Shown here: positions 33,462 to 41,795 of the stretch, one piece after another
How positions within the stretch are numbered: the first letter of the stretch is position 1
Layout: each line of letters starts with the position of its first letter
Assembly (NCBI RefSeq): GCF_002240225.1
Contig: NZ_CP022584.1
Location: 1,364,001 to 1,428,000, forward strand
DNA from: Paenibacillus physcomitrellae
GTDB lineage: Bacteria; Bacillota; Bacilli; Paenibacillales; Paenibacillaceae
DNA length: 64,000 nucleotides
Direction of reading: 5' to 3'
Notes under the pieces: generated by a model
The model's database searches: none
Told to the model about the DNA's origin: nothing
The model's input: the letters and a program-made list of their open reading frames with translations, nothing else
Made by a program: the position numbers and the translations under genes

Positions 33462-33587
33462 TTATAAAAAGAAGGAACGAGTAATGATAACCAGCAAGAT
33501 AAAGAGTACCAGGATTGTGCCTGTAGAAGTCCAGAATGCTCCTGGTCCAACGGGTCCGCAACCTACTCCGCCTACAACGCCGCCCAT
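33462..33587 (-). CDS. YjcZ family small sporulation protein
   Basis: A 41-residue protein: a Gly-Val-Pro N-terminus (MGGVVGGVGCGPVGPGAFW) and a membrane helix (GTILVLFILLVIITRSFFL). This is the pattern of YjcZ/YczN-type proteins produced in sporulation. AGGAGG lies eight bases before the ATG at 33585-33587. The larger open frame around it has no ribosome binding site and is not coding. No terminator is seen after it. Confidence 0.85.
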   Translation of the reverse strand: MGGVVGGVGCGPVGPGAFWTSTGTILVLFILLVIITRSFFL

Positions 33588-33836
33588 TTGAATTCCTCCT
33601 TTAATGTGTGGATACACCATACCATATGCCTTGAGCGGAGAGGCCGATTGGGTGAACGCCTGCAAATCTGCAAAAAAATCGTTGCTTTCGCACAGAACGT
33701 GAAGATACCCGGCGGGCTGCTCCTCTTCCCAGCGTTTCAACAAGGGCTGCAGCGGTTACCGTAACATATCCCCTTCTGAGGTAAACTCTGATTTACAGGA
33801 CAGAAAAGGACAGAAAAGAAGGAAAGGAGCATCATT

Positions 33837-34034
33837 ATGGATAACAAATCGAAATCGCTTCAAGACCGGGAACCCGGCTTTGATTCTCTCCCTTCAGTAG
33901 ATCCCGATAGAGAGGCCCCTACTGACAAGATCGATGAAATTGTGGGCGGAATCATGGACGAAATCCAGGAGGATGCTACCGGAAATAGACCGGATCAGGG
34001 CAGATCAACCCTCCAAGACCAAGGGGACACCTAA
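33837..34034 (+). CDS. Small acidic hypothetical protein
   Basis: A 65-residue hydrophilic protein rich in Asp, Glu, Gln and Arg (MDNKSKSLQDREPGFDSLP, then TDKIDEIVGGIMDEIQED). There is no hydrophobic core and it may be disordered or a short helix with partners. AAAGGAG lies eight bases before the ATG, and a strong terminator follows, so a real gene is likely. The family is unknown to me. Confidence 0.65.
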   Translation: MDNKSKSLQDREPGFDSLPSVDPDREAPTDKIDEIVGGIMDEIQEDATGNRPDQGRSTLQDQGDT

Positions 34035-34100
34035 GGCAAACAGCTGAAGCTGAATGTTCCTCCCCGTCCCCGTAGAACGAACACGGTCGCCCAAGCCAGT

Positions 34101-34137
34101 AAAAAAGCTGCGGATTTCGCTTCCGCAGCTTTTTTTT
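34101..34137. terminator. Bidirectional terminator between the small acidic protein gene and kimA
   Basis: AAAAAAGCTGCGGA/TCCGCAGCTTTTTT stem with T runs on both sides between convergent genes. Confidence 0.9.
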
Positions 34138-34193
34138 GTGTTTGTTCAGTTTTGCGTTTTTTTCAAACAAAAATAGTATCGCCTTGTCTTTTG

Positions 34194-36011
34194 TTATTTA
34201 TCCAGATGGAAGGGCACGGTTGTCACAATGACTTCCTTGTTGCGGATAAAGAAAGCGCGCATCATAATGCTGGTCTGGTTGTGGAGCACATTTTCCCACC
34301 AATGCTTCGTAATAAACTGAGGAATCAGGATCGTGACATGATCCTCTGCCGCCATTTTCCACTCTACGGTTTGAATGAATTTATACAGCGGACGCATGAT
34401 GCTGCGGTACCTCGATTTCAGCACAATGAGCCGGATTCCCGGATCCCACTCCGCCCATTTCTGTTCCATCTTTGCAATCGATTCATCGTCAAAGCCGATG
34501 TAAACCGCGACCACGTTGTTGGACAACGTTTTGGCATAACTGACGGTATTCAGCACAACCCGGGTGATGCCGGAAATTGGAATAATAACCGTATTCCCTT
34601 TGGTAATCGGCTTATCCTTGGCCAAATCGATCCGCAGCTGATCTGCCGTGTTATCATAATGAATTCTGATTTTATAGAACAGGTAGACGACAAAAGGAAG
34701 AAAGATAAAGGCCATCCATACCTGATGGAATTTGGTAAAGATAAAGATCAGTGTAATGGAGAGTGTCACCAGCATGCCGACCGTGTTAATGAACAGTTTG
34801 CCCAGCCAGCCGCTTGGTTTAAGCCGGACCCATCTGACCATCATTCCCGCCTGCGAAAGTGTAAAAGGAATAAACACGCCGACCGCGTAAAGCGGGATCA
34901 AAGCATCCGTATCCCCATGGAACACCATCACGAGAACGGCGGAGAGCACGCTCAAGAACAAAATACCGTTTGAGAAGCCTAGGCGATCGCCGCGAACCAT
35001 AAACATGTGCGGCATGAATTTATCCTTAGCCAGCATAAACGCCAGCAGCGGAAATGCCGAATATGCGGTATTGGCAGCCAGGAACAAAATAATCGCAGTA
35101 ACGCCCTGGATAATAAAATAGAGGACACCGCGTCCGAACGTGGCTTCGGCAATTTGCGATATAACCGTTGACTTGGCTTCCGGCGCAATGCCAAACCAAT
35201 AAGCAAGCAGCGTAATTCCGGTAAACATCGAACCCAGAATAAGCCCCATCATCATCAGCGTTTTGGCCGCATTTTTAGGAGCTGGGTCCCTGAAGTTTGG
35301 TATGGCATTTGAGACGGCTTCAACGCCGGTTAACGCCGAACATCCGGAACAGAAGGCTTTAAGCAGCAGAAACAGACTGACATTCGAAACCGCCGAACCA
35401 AATTCAGCATGGGCAACCGGAGCGCCAGCCGTAAAATACTTAATGATTCCACAAACGATCAGCACAAAGATCGCCACAACAAACATATAGATCGGCACCG
35501 CCAAAATAGAGGCGGATTCGGTAACCCCTCGAAGGTTCAGAATCGTCAGAAACACAATCATAATTAACGCAATGGTAACCCGGTATTCGTGTAAGGATGG
35601 AAAAGCGGACGTTATCGCATCCGTTCCCGCCGAGGCACTTACGGCCACCGTCAAAATATAATCGACCAGAAGAGAGCCGCCTGCGAGCAGGCTCGGAGCC
35701 TTACCCAAGTTGTCTTTAGCGACGATATAAGCGCCGCCGCCGCTTGGATAAGCAAAAATGGTTTGGCGGTAAGAAGTAATCAAAATCGCAAGCAGCGCCA
35801 AAACCGCCACGGCTATCGGAAGCGAATACCACAAAGCCATAAATCCGGCTGCGACCAGCACCAGCAAAATTTGCTCGGTACCATACGCCACAGAAGACAA
35901 CGCATCAGAAGAAAGAATAGCCAGCGCTTTGAGCTTGCTGAGCTTCTCCCCCTCAAGTTCCGCTGACTTCATGGGTCTGCCGATTAAAAGCCGCTTTACT
36001 TTCTCAAACAT
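34194..36011 (-). CDS. kimA: KimA-type potassium transporter
   Basis: A 605-residue APC-superfamily membrane protein. The first 440 residues hold about twelve helices, with LKALAILSSDALSSVAYGTEQ, YPSGGGAYIVAKDNLGKAPSL and SGCSALTGVEAVSNAIPNF, and the last 150 residues are a cytoplasmic domain (GNTVIIPISGITRVVLNTVSYA, WKMAAEDHVTILIPQF). This closely matches KimA (YdaO) of Bacillus subtilis, a high-affinity proton-coupled potassium importer inhibited by c-di-AMP. In Bacillus it follows a c-di-AMP riboswitch; I see none here. A promoter lies 57-85 bases upstream. Confidence 0.9.
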   Translation of the reverse strand: MFEKVKRLLIGRPMKSAELEGEKLSKLKALAILSSDALSSVAYGTEQILLVLVAAGFMALWYSLPIAVAVLALLAILITSYRQTIFAYPSGGGAYIVAKDNLGKAPSLLAGGSLLVDYILTVAVSASAGTDAITSAFPSLHEYRVTIALIMIVFLTILNLRGVTESASILAVPIYMFVVAIFVLIVCGIIKYFTAGAPVAHAEFGSAVSNVSLFLLLKAFCSGCSALTGVEAVSNAIPNFRDPAPKNAAKTLMMMGLILGSMFTGITLLAYWFGIAPEAKSTVISQIAEATFGRGVLYFIIQGVTAIILFLAANTAYSAFPLLAFMLAKDKFMPHMFMVRGDRLGFSNGILFLSVLSAVLVMVFHGDTDALIPLYAVGVFIPFTLSQAGMMVRWVRLKPSGWLGKLFINTVGMLVTLSITLIFIFTKFHQVWMAFIFLPFVVYLFYKIRIHYDNTADQLRIDLAKDKPITKGNTVIIPISGITRVVLNTVSYAKTLSNNVVAVYIGFDDESIAKMEQKWAEWDPGIRLIVLKSRYRSIMRPLYKFIQTVEWKMAAEDHVTILIPQFITKHWWENVLHNQTSIMMRAFFIRNKEVIVTTVPFHLDK

Positions 36012-36067
36012 AATTCAATCATCATCCTTTACACTACAAGTGACATTCATAAACGGAAGCAATTGAT

Positions 36068-36096
36068 ATTATTGCTTAATTCATTTTTGTTTTCAA
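36068..36096 (-). promoter_or_regulatory. Predicted SigA promoter of kimA
   Basis: TTGAAA (36091-36096) and AATAAT (36068-36073) with a 17-base spacer on the minus strand. The short leader of about 50 bases leaves no room for a ydaO-type riboswitch. Confidence 0.6.
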
Positions 36097-36167
36097 CTGT
36101 TTTTGCAAATATTTCATTATCCATACTATTCCCGGAATGCTGTAACTTTCTTCACAGCCTGCGCAGC

Positions 36168-36203
36168 AAAAAAAGCCTAACCTCTAAACAGAGGCCAGGC
36201 TTT
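36168..36203 (-). terminator. Terminator of the YitT gene
   Basis: AAAGCCT and CCTCT pair with AGAGG and AGGCTTT, followed by seven T residues on the minus strand, 46 bases after the stop codon. Confidence 0.88.
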
Positions 36204-36248
36204 CAAATCTTCGGATTATTTGTTGAATAACCATCTTTCTTATTTTCT

Positions 36249-37115
36249 TTAATGAATGCTTTTCTTGGCAAAATTGCCGCCTGAAACGTCCGACACATGC
36301 TCAACGGCCAAGAAGGCATTGCGGTCAATTTCAGTCACGATCGCTTTAAGCTTGGCAAGCTCAAGCCGGGAGACTACGCAGTACACGACTTGGGTATCTT
36401 CTTTCGTATAACCTCCGCGGGCATACATAAAAGTTGTGCTGCGGCCAAGTCTGTCCATGATCGCCTGAGAGATTTCCTCGTATTCCTTGGAAATGATCGT
36501 CACCGATTTGGATTCATCCAAACCTTCTACGACAATGTCCATCACTTTGGACGCAATGTAATACGTAAAGATCGAATACATCGCGGAATCCCAGCCGAGA
36601 TAAAATCCGGCAACGATAAAGATCAGCACATTCGTAATCAAAATAATCTGCCCTACCGGCATGTTGGTCTTCTTCGAAATCAGAATGGCCAATATTTCCG
36701 CGCCGTCCGTAGAACCCGAGAAACGGAGAACCAGACCTACTCCGAGACCGAGCAGCAGTCCGCCGAATAACACCGCCAAAATGGTTTCTTGCGTAAAAGC
36801 CTCGACATGGTGGAGAATCGTCGTTGTCAAAGACAACACGACAATTCCGTACAGAGAAGAGAAAGCGAACGTTTTTCCAACCTGCTTATAGCCGATAATC
36901 AGAAACGGAAGATTCAGCACAAACAGAAACAGGCCCAGCGGCAGCTCGGTCAGCTGATTCATCATGATGGAAATACCCGTAATCCCACCGTCAATAATGT
37001 TGTTCGGAACCAAAAATATTTCAAGCGCTACACCCGCGAGGATCGCACCTGCCGTAATAAAGATAAACCGCACGAAAATCTCTTTCATCGATAACTTTCT
37101 GTGTTTCCCTGGCAT
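36249..37115 (-). CDS. YitT family membrane protein (DUF161/DUF2179)
   Basis: A 288-residue protein with five to six membrane helices: FITAGAILAGVALEIFLVPN, GGITGISIMMNQLTELPLGL, LNLPFLIIGYKQVGKTF, TILAVLFGGLLLGLGVGLVLR with SGSTDGAEILAILI, and YLGWDSAMYSIFTYYIASKV. The C-terminal 80 residues are the cytoplasmic DUF2179 domain (SVTIISKEYEEISQAIMDRL, YARGGYTKEDTQVVYCVVSR). The family is widespread in Firmicutes with no proven substrate. GGGG lies eight bases before the ATG. It sits upstream of kimA but has its own terminator. Confidence 0.9.
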   Translation of the reverse strand: MPGKHRKLSMKEIFVRFIFITAGAILAGVALEIFLVPNNIIDGGITGISIMMNQLTELPLGLFLFVLNLPFLIIGYKQVGKTFAFSSLYGIVVLSLTTTILHHVEAFTQETILAVLFGGLLLGLGVGLVLRFSGSTDGAEILAILISKKTNMPVGQIILITNVLIFIVAGFYLGWDSAMYSIFTYYIASKVMDIVVEGLDESKSVTIISKEYEEISQAIMDRLGRSTTFMYARGGYTKEDTQVVYCVVSRLELAKLKAIVTEIDRNAFLAVEHVSDVSGGNFAKKSIH

Positions 37116-37230
37116 CCCTTCAACCCCTTTTTGTGAATTTCTGTCTCTCTAACTAACTATTTTATAGCAAATATCCCTCAAGCTCAAATAAACAGCCTGT
37201 TAAATACTAATAAATAGCTTGCAGCACAAC

Positions 37231-37254
37231 AAAAAAGAGCTGCCCAGGCAGCTC
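37231..37254 (-). terminator. Terminator of msrA
   Basis: GAGCTGCC/GGCAGCTC stem on the minus strand followed by six T residues, about 100 bases past the msrA stop codon. Confidence 0.8.
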
Positions 37255-37355
37255 ACGCTGTACTTGGACAACCCTTTCTTTATGAAACCTCTATCGCCTC
37301 CAGGGGCTAATGCCCGCTCGAACTTCAGACGTTCAAATCTTCGCTCGTTTCGGAC

Positions 37356-37874
37356 TTAATGTTTCCAGTGCTCGTTAATAAACTCGTCACGCCCGGACTT
37401 TCCCCGGTCTTCTTTGTAATGCTTTGTGTTCTTCTTATGATAATCCTGGTGGTAATCCTCTGCCTCATAAAACGGCGCCGTCTCCAGAATTTCCGTCACG
37501 ATCGGCTTATCGAAACGACCGCTGGCCGCTACTGCTGCTTTGGAGGCTTCCGCCAGCTCTTTCTGCTTCTCATTATGATAAAAAATAGCCGTCCGGTACT
37601 GGGAGCCCCGGTCATGGAACTGTCCTCCGTCATCCGTCGGATCAATTTGCTGCCAGAACAGCTCAAGAAGCCGCTCATAAGGGAACAGTTCCGGATCGAA
37701 TGTAATCTGGACGACTTCATAGTGTCCCGTATCGCCTTTCTTCACTTGTTCATAAGTCGGGTTCTCGACGCTGCCGCCCGAATATCCTGATATAATCCCA
37801 TGAATCCCCGGAAGCTCGTCAAACGGTGTCACCATACACCAGAAACAACCTCCGGCGAAAGTCGCTTTCTCCAT
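37356..37874 (-). CDS. msrA: Peptide methionine-S-sulfoxide reductase A
   Basis: A 172-residue repair enzyme that reduces the S-form of methionine sulfoxide. It begins MEKATFAGGCFWCM, with the catalytic GCFWC near residue 10 (Cys10 and Cys13), then GYSGGSVENPTYEQVKKGDTGHYE, LFWQQIDPTDDGGQFHDRGSQYRTAIF and a resolving-type C-terminus without MsrB. I start at MEKATF (37872-37874), nine bases after GAGGAG, because the longer frame runs into the upstream promoter region. MsrB is not adjacent. Confidence 0.93.
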   Translation of the reverse strand: MEKATFAGGCFWCMVTPFDELPGIHGIISGYSGGSVENPTYEQVKKGDTGHYEVVQITFDPELFPYERLLELFWQQIDPTDDGGQFHDRGSQYRTAIFYHNEKQKELAEASKAAVAASGRFDKPIVTEILETAPFYEAEDYHQDYHKKNTKHYKEDRGKSGRDEFINEHWKH

Positions 37875-37994
37875 GTCTTTCATCTCCTCTACAAATGACA
37901 CACCTGCAAATGCTGCTGCATAAACTAACATAACCTCAGCGCAAGCCCATAATATCATATCCCCGATCCAGGGGTCTATATAAGGAGCCTACCT

Positions 37995-38333
37995 ATGCCT
38001 AATTACAGAATTATTGTTGATCTTTCGGATCATATGCTTTATCTGCTGGACAACGATGTCGTGGTCCGGGGATTTCCGGTCGCCACCGGCGCCATGCTGA
38101 CCCAAACGCCTTATGGAGATTATACGATCGTCAACAAGCAGTCCGATCCCGGAGGCCCCTTCGGAGCGTTTTGGATGGGACTTTCGAAGCCCCATTACGG
38201 CATCCACGGCACCAACGATCCCTCTTCGATCGGCAAATCCGTTTCCCATGGGTGCATCCGTATGTATAACGAGGATGTGCTAACACTCTCCGCTATGGTG
38301 CCCATAGGCACAAGGGTTTCGATCAGACCTTGA
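37995..38333 (+). CDS. Short L,D-transpeptidase (YkuD catalytic domain only)
   Basis: A 112-residue protein that is just the YkuD domain. The substrate loop is [18 protein letters not shown], then [20 protein letters not shown] with the catalytic His71 and the triad SHGCIRM carrying Cys87. Such enzymes make 3-3 crosslinks in peptidoglycan or attach proteins to it. Unlike typical members it has no LysM or signal peptide, so export must use another route or it acts elsewhere. AAGGAG lies seven bases before the ATG. Confidence 0.88.
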   Translation: MPNYRIIVDLSDHMLYLLDNDVVVRGFPVATGAMLTQTPYGDYTIVNKQSDPGGPFGAFWMGLSKPHYGIHGTNDPSSIGKSVSHGCIRMYNEDVLTLSAMVPIGTRVSIRP

Positions 38334-38390
38334 TGGGGCGCGGGAGACCGGAGCAGCCCCTCTTCTTTTTTTAAGCAGAAGACCTTGCCG

Positions 38391-38423
38391 TAAACTCTCT
38401 TAAATATGGTAAACTGTCTTAAA
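38391..38423. repeat. 14-bp direct repeat upstream of a tiny ORF
   Basis: TAAACTCTCTTAAA (38391-38404) and TAAACTGTCTTAAA (38410-38423) differ at one base and are 19 bases apart. They lie just before the 22-codon gene and may overlap its promoter. Confidence 0.6.
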
Positions 38424-38445
38424 AAGATGAAGGAGTTCTGCTCTC

Positions 38446-38514
38446 ATGTACATACTTCTGGTCGTTATTATCATTTGGGTCGTCTATATGGTGATGCAAA
38501 AAAGAAAGAAGTAG
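38446..38514 (+). CDS. Tiny membrane protein (22 aa)
   Basis: A 22-codon frame: one hydrophobic helix MYILLVVIIIWVVYMVM followed by QKRKK, the usual positive-inside anchor. AAGGAG lies ten bases before the ATG. A GC-rich hairpin follows directly. The ribosome binding site and a perfect anchor peptide argue for a real single-helix protein, but nothing about its role can be inferred. Confidence 0.5.
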   Translation: MYILLVVIIIWVVYMVMQKRKK

Positions 38515-38539
38515 GCGGCCACGGCCGCCCTTCTTCTTC
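38514..38539. terminator. Possible terminator after the tiny membrane protein
   Basis: GGCGGCC/GGCCGCC stem followed by TTCTTCTTC, a weak T run. It overlaps the stop codon of the tiny ORF. Confidence 0.4.
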
Positions 38540-38591
38540 GATTGAAAATTCCGATTAAAAGTCTTGATTGAAAGTTCAGATTGAGAGTCTC
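38540..38591. repeat. Four tandem 13-bp repeats
   Basis: GATTGAAAATTCC, GATTAAAAGTCTT, GATTGAAAGTTCA and GATTGAGAGTCTC follow one another exactly (38540-38552, 38553-38565, 38566-38578, 38579-38591). They end 12 bases before the stop of the kinase gene on the other strand. Confidence 0.85.
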
Positions 38592-38603
38592 GGGCTCCCA
38601 GTA

Positions 38604-40010
38604 TCAGGCTCTGAACAGGGTTAAACCAAATGAACTGCCTTCCTGGGTAGAGTCGATCAGTTCAAGCTCTCCGCCCATGGCTTGGGCGAGCAGCCGGCTG
38701 TACGTCAAACCAAGACCCAGTCCACGCGGACGAGCCGTCCGGCGTTCGCCCCGATAGAACCGTTCAAAGATATTCGGCAGATCCTCCGAGCTCACTCCGA
38801 TTCCATTATCCTGCACAACAATCCGGATTTTCTCCTGATCGACCCTTTCCAGCGCAACCCCAATTACTGGCTTGCGCTCTTGGTGCGCCGCCTGAAAGCT
38901 GTTGTTCAGCAAATTGATCACAATTTGCCGGATGCGGAGCGCATCTCCGATGACATACATCTCCTCACCCAAGAGATTCAACTGCAGATCTGCGGCTTCA
39001 TGTTCATCCAACAATCTCCACTGCCGAACCACCTCAGCAAGCAAATCGTTCAGCTCGATCCGGTCGCTGCGGACACTGACGTTTCCGGCCGCCAGTGCAT
39101 TATAATCCAGGAGATCGGCTACCATGCGGTCCAGTCTGCCCGTTTCCTTGAGCGCGAGCTCCAGAAATTCCTCCGCTTCCGTTTCTTCCACCACTTTATC
39201 TTTCACCGCGTGGATCAGCCCTTTAATCGAGGTTACCGGCGTCTTCAGCTCATGGCTTACGCCCGCGAGCGACAGCATTCTCCATTCCTCCAGCTGCTTG
39301 AGCCGTGAAGCCATCTCCTGGAACGACCCGATCAGCTCCGAAATTTCCCGTTCCTGACTGGTCACTTGCAGATTTCCAATATCATAGTTCCCGCTCCGGA
39401 TACGACCGGCAGCAACCGTAATTTGCTTAAGCGGGTGAGAAAGACGGCTTGAGAGCAAATAGATGGTCAGCCAGCCCGATAAGGCAAAGGTGACGAGCAG
39501 GATGACGATCACGACTATGACGGACTTGCTGGTCGTCAAGGATTTAGCCGACTGCAGGAGTGCAACCCGGCCCACCTCATGACCTCCCCTGAGTACAGGA
39601 ACCGACACGGTAGCATATTCCGGATGACGTGACTTCCAATTGTCAGGATTCCATTTCTCTTCCATTTGCTGCTGCGTAATCTTCGGCATGCTGTACACGA
39701 GTCTGTCGTTCTTATCCAGAATCATTAAACAGAAGTCCCGGTCCAGCTTAAAGAAATGCAGCCTATTCTCCACCAGCTCATCCAACTGCGGCGGAATTTC
39801 TAGTCCTGTCTGTCCCGTAACCCGGTCCGCAACGTCCAAGACAAACAATTCCGACGTCTGCAGCCGGTTGTCACGGGCTGTTTCCCGTATCCAATAAATA
39901 GACACCAGCGCAATAATAGCACAGCCTATAAACAAAATAAGAAGATACCTCAGCGACCAATAAGATAAAATCGAGACCTGCTTTCTCTCCGCATTCAGCT
40001 TTCTACGCAA
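38604..40010 (-). CDS. Sensor histidine kinase (partner of the OmpR-type regulator)
   Basis: A 468-residue membrane kinase. Numbering from the chosen start: TM1 near 22-40, an extracellular sensor domain, TM2 near 162-186, a HAMP region, HisKA with LAGVSHELKTPV (His253), and the ATPase domain with N box NLLNNSFQA, DNGIGVSSEDLPNIFERFYRG and GLGLGLTYSR. The long frame begins 70 bases inside the regulator gene; the TTG at 40008-40010 gives a 16-base overlap and is the only start in between. The regulator gene is immediately upstream, and the YceI gene is divergent. Confidence 0.88.
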   Translation of the reverse strand: MRRKLNAERKQVSILSYWSLRYLLILFIGCAIIALVSIYWIRETARDNRLQTSELFVLDVADRVTGQTGLEIPPQLDELVENRLHFFKLDRDFCLMILDKNDRLVYSMPKITQQQMEEKWNPDNWKSRHPEYATVSVPVLRGGHEVGRVALLQSAKSLTTSKSVIVVIVILLVTFALSGWLTIYLLSSRLSHPLKQITVAAGRIRSGNYDIGNLQVTSQEREISELIGSFQEMASRLKQLEEWRMLSLAGVSHELKTPVTSIKGLIHAVKDKVVEETEAEEFLELALKETGRLDRMVADLLDYNALAAGNVSVRSDRIELNDLLAEVVRQWRLLDEHEAADLQLNLLGEEMYVIGDALRIRQIVINLLNNSFQAAHQERKPVIGVALERVDQEKIRIVVQDNGIGVSSEDLPNIFERFYRGERRTARPRGLGLGLTYSRLLAQAMGGELELIDSTQEGSSFGLTLFRA

Positions 40011-40678
40011 AATGAATACCCGCTTCCCCTTAATGTCCGGATTTCTCCTTGTTCCGGAGGCCATCCGGACAGCAGCTTACGCAGCCGTTTAATCGACAAA
40101 TCCACGGCCCGGTCGCTCCCTTCATAGTCGAACCCCCAAACCTCCTCAATCAGTTGTTCCCGGGTAAACACCCGGTTGGGCTTCGACGACAGGAAGAGAA
40201 GCACGTCAAGGTCACGCGGGCTGAGCGCCAGCTCCTGTCCCTGCAGAAACACTCGCTTCGCTTCACTGTCAATCAGCAGCGATCCGAAATGCTGCCGTCC
40301 GCTGCGGTCGTCATAAATCGGACGCCGGCGCAGTACCGCCTTTACCCTTGCCACTACCTCATCCGGGACAAACGGTTTAATCATATAATCATCGGCTCCG
40401 CCGTTCAGTCCCTGAAGCCGGTCATCCATCAAGTCACGGGCTGTCAGCATGATGACCGGACAGGGACTTGTCTCCCGGATCCGCTTGAGCACCTCAAAGC
40501 CATCCAGCCCCGGAAGCCTGATATCGAGCAGCACCAGATCAAAAGCCCCCTCACGAAATGTTTGTAGGGCGGCTATACCATCCATGCAGCTAGTGACCTG
40601 AAAACCGGCTTTTTTCAAGTAGGAGGACAAGACTCGTGCAATGGCTTCTTCATCCTCTACGATCAGCAGTTCCTGCAT
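39995..40678 (-). CDS. OmpR/PhoB-family response regulator
   Basis: A 227-residue regulator. Receiver: LLIVEDEEAIARV, the phospho-acceptor in LVLLDIRLPGLDGFEV (Asp52), VIMLTARDLMDD and YMIKPFVPDEVVARV. The C-terminal winged helix has LALSPRDLDVLLFLSSKP and TREQLIEEVWGFDYEGSDRAVD, ending GSGYSF. A GTG two codons earlier is possible, but the ATG at 40676-40678 has better spacing from GAGAGGTGA. The divergent yceI-like gene is a natural target, which is inference. Confidence 0.92.
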   Translation of the reverse strand: MQELLIVEDEEAIARVLSSYLKKAGFQVTSCMDGIAALQTFREGAFDLVLLDIRLPGLDGFEVLKRIRETSPCPVIMLTARDLMDDRLQGLNGGADDYMIKPFVPDEVVARVKAVLRRRPIYDDRSGRQHFGSLLIDSEAKRVFLQGQELALSPRDLDVLLFLSSKPNRVFTREQLIEEVWGFDYEGSDRAVDLSIKRLRKLLSGWPPEQGEIRTLRGSGYSFCVES

Positions 40679-40902
40679 GACCACTTCACCTCTCTTCTCG
40701 ATCGTCAGCTTTTGTTCTCAAAGCAAGTTTAGGCTTTATTTTACACATTTACCGCGATGCGGCAAGTCCGGATAACCCGACACATTCCCGACATATTCAC
40801 TTGATACAATGCCTACGTAACACCAAAGGCAACAAATCCAGATAAGAACAAAAACAAGAAGAAGAACAAAAATTAAAGGAACTGAAAGGAGAAGAACCAG
40901 AG

Positions 40903-41613
40903 ATGAATAAAAGAGGCTGGATGATCACAGCGGGTGCTTTGGTCCTTGTGATCCTTGCAGGAGGTTCCACTTTCCTAAAATCGTATATGGGTAATAACGT
41001 AGAGATCAGCAGTGTTATTCCGGTTGAAGCAGCTGCGGCGGGCGGGGTGAATGAAGCGGCATCAGCCGGAACCGGAGAGGCCGTTCGGGCTGAACAATTA
41101 AACGAGGAGTGGACGATTACGGACGGTTCCAAGGTTTATTTGTCCGTGTCCACCTCCCAGGAAACTGTTAACTTCGTTAACGAGAAGGTCAGCGGCAGCT
41201 GGAACGTCTCCCTGGACAACCCGGATGCCATGTCCGGCAGCGGCAAAATCGACATGACTGCCAACGACTCCGGCAACAAGCTGCGGGATGAACATATTCG
41301 CGGAGCTGAATTTTTTGATGCCGCCCAGTTCCCCGAAGCTACTTTTACAGCCCGTTCGTTCGAGAATCTGCCGCAGGAATGGACAGACGGAACGGCTGTT
41401 CCGTTCAACCTGACAGGAACACTTACCGTTCACGGCACCCCGAAAGAGGTCACTTTCAATGCGCAGGCTCTGTACAAGGGAGGTCAACTGCTGATGTCCG
41501 GAACAACGGTTGTCACGTTCAGCGACTTCGGCATGACAAATCCGCATACGGTGGTGCTGAGCACCGAAAATGACATTAAGGTCCAACTAGAGCTTGTCTT
41601 AACCCAATCCTGA
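40903..41613 (+). CDS. YceI family exported protein
   Basis: A 236-residue protein. An N-terminal hydrophobic segment (ITAGALVLVILAGGSTFL) anchors or exports it, followed by a Gly-Ala-rich linker and the YceI beta-barrel: WTITDGSKVYLSVSTSQ, VSGSWNVSLDNPDA, RDEHIRGAEFFDAAQFPEATFTA, FNLTGTLTVHGTPKEVTFNAQ and FSDFGMTNPHTVVLSTEND. YceI proteins bind polyprenoid or other lipid ligands. AAAGGAG lies 12 bases before the ATG. It is divergent from the two-component genes and may report on their signal. Confidence 0.9.
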   Translation: MNKRGWMITAGALVLVILAGGSTFLKSYMGNNVEISSVIPVEAAAAGGVNEAASAGTGEAVRAEQLNEEWTITDGSKVYLSVSTSQETVNFVNEKVSGSWNVSLDNPDAMSGSGKIDMTANDSGNKLRDEHIRGAEFFDAAQFPEATFTARSFENLPQEWTDGTAVPFNLTGTLTVHGTPKEVTFNAQALYKGGQLLMSGTTVVTFSDFGMTNPHTVVLSTENDIKVQLELVLTQS

Positions 41614-41720
41614 AACAAGGGCCTACTTGATCTGCTAAAGGGCTAAGCTTGGAGAAAACCAGCTAAACTGTGAGGACGGATTGCTATAATGGAACACGCC
41701 AACCAGGCTGTAACAATACG

Positions 41721-41754
41721 ACGCAAGCCGAGGGAAGTTCCCCCCGGCTTGCGT
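41721..41754. terminator. Inverted repeat between convergent yceI-like and acetyltransferase genes
   Basis: ACGCAAGCCG/CGGCTTGCGT forms a ten-base-pair stem with a 14-base loop. The T runs are poor, so termination is only probable. Confidence 0.45.
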
Positions 41755-41795
41755 TAATTCATGTTTAATGTTGAATTCATCCGCTTATCAGCAGC

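Noticed and set aside
36012..36248. Possible c-di-AMP riboswitch before kimA
   Set aside because: No conserved core elements were seen and the leader is too short.
39995..40064. Start of the kinase at 40064
   Set aside because: It would overlap the regulator gene by 70 bases and has no ribosome binding site; the TTG at 40010 is more plausible.
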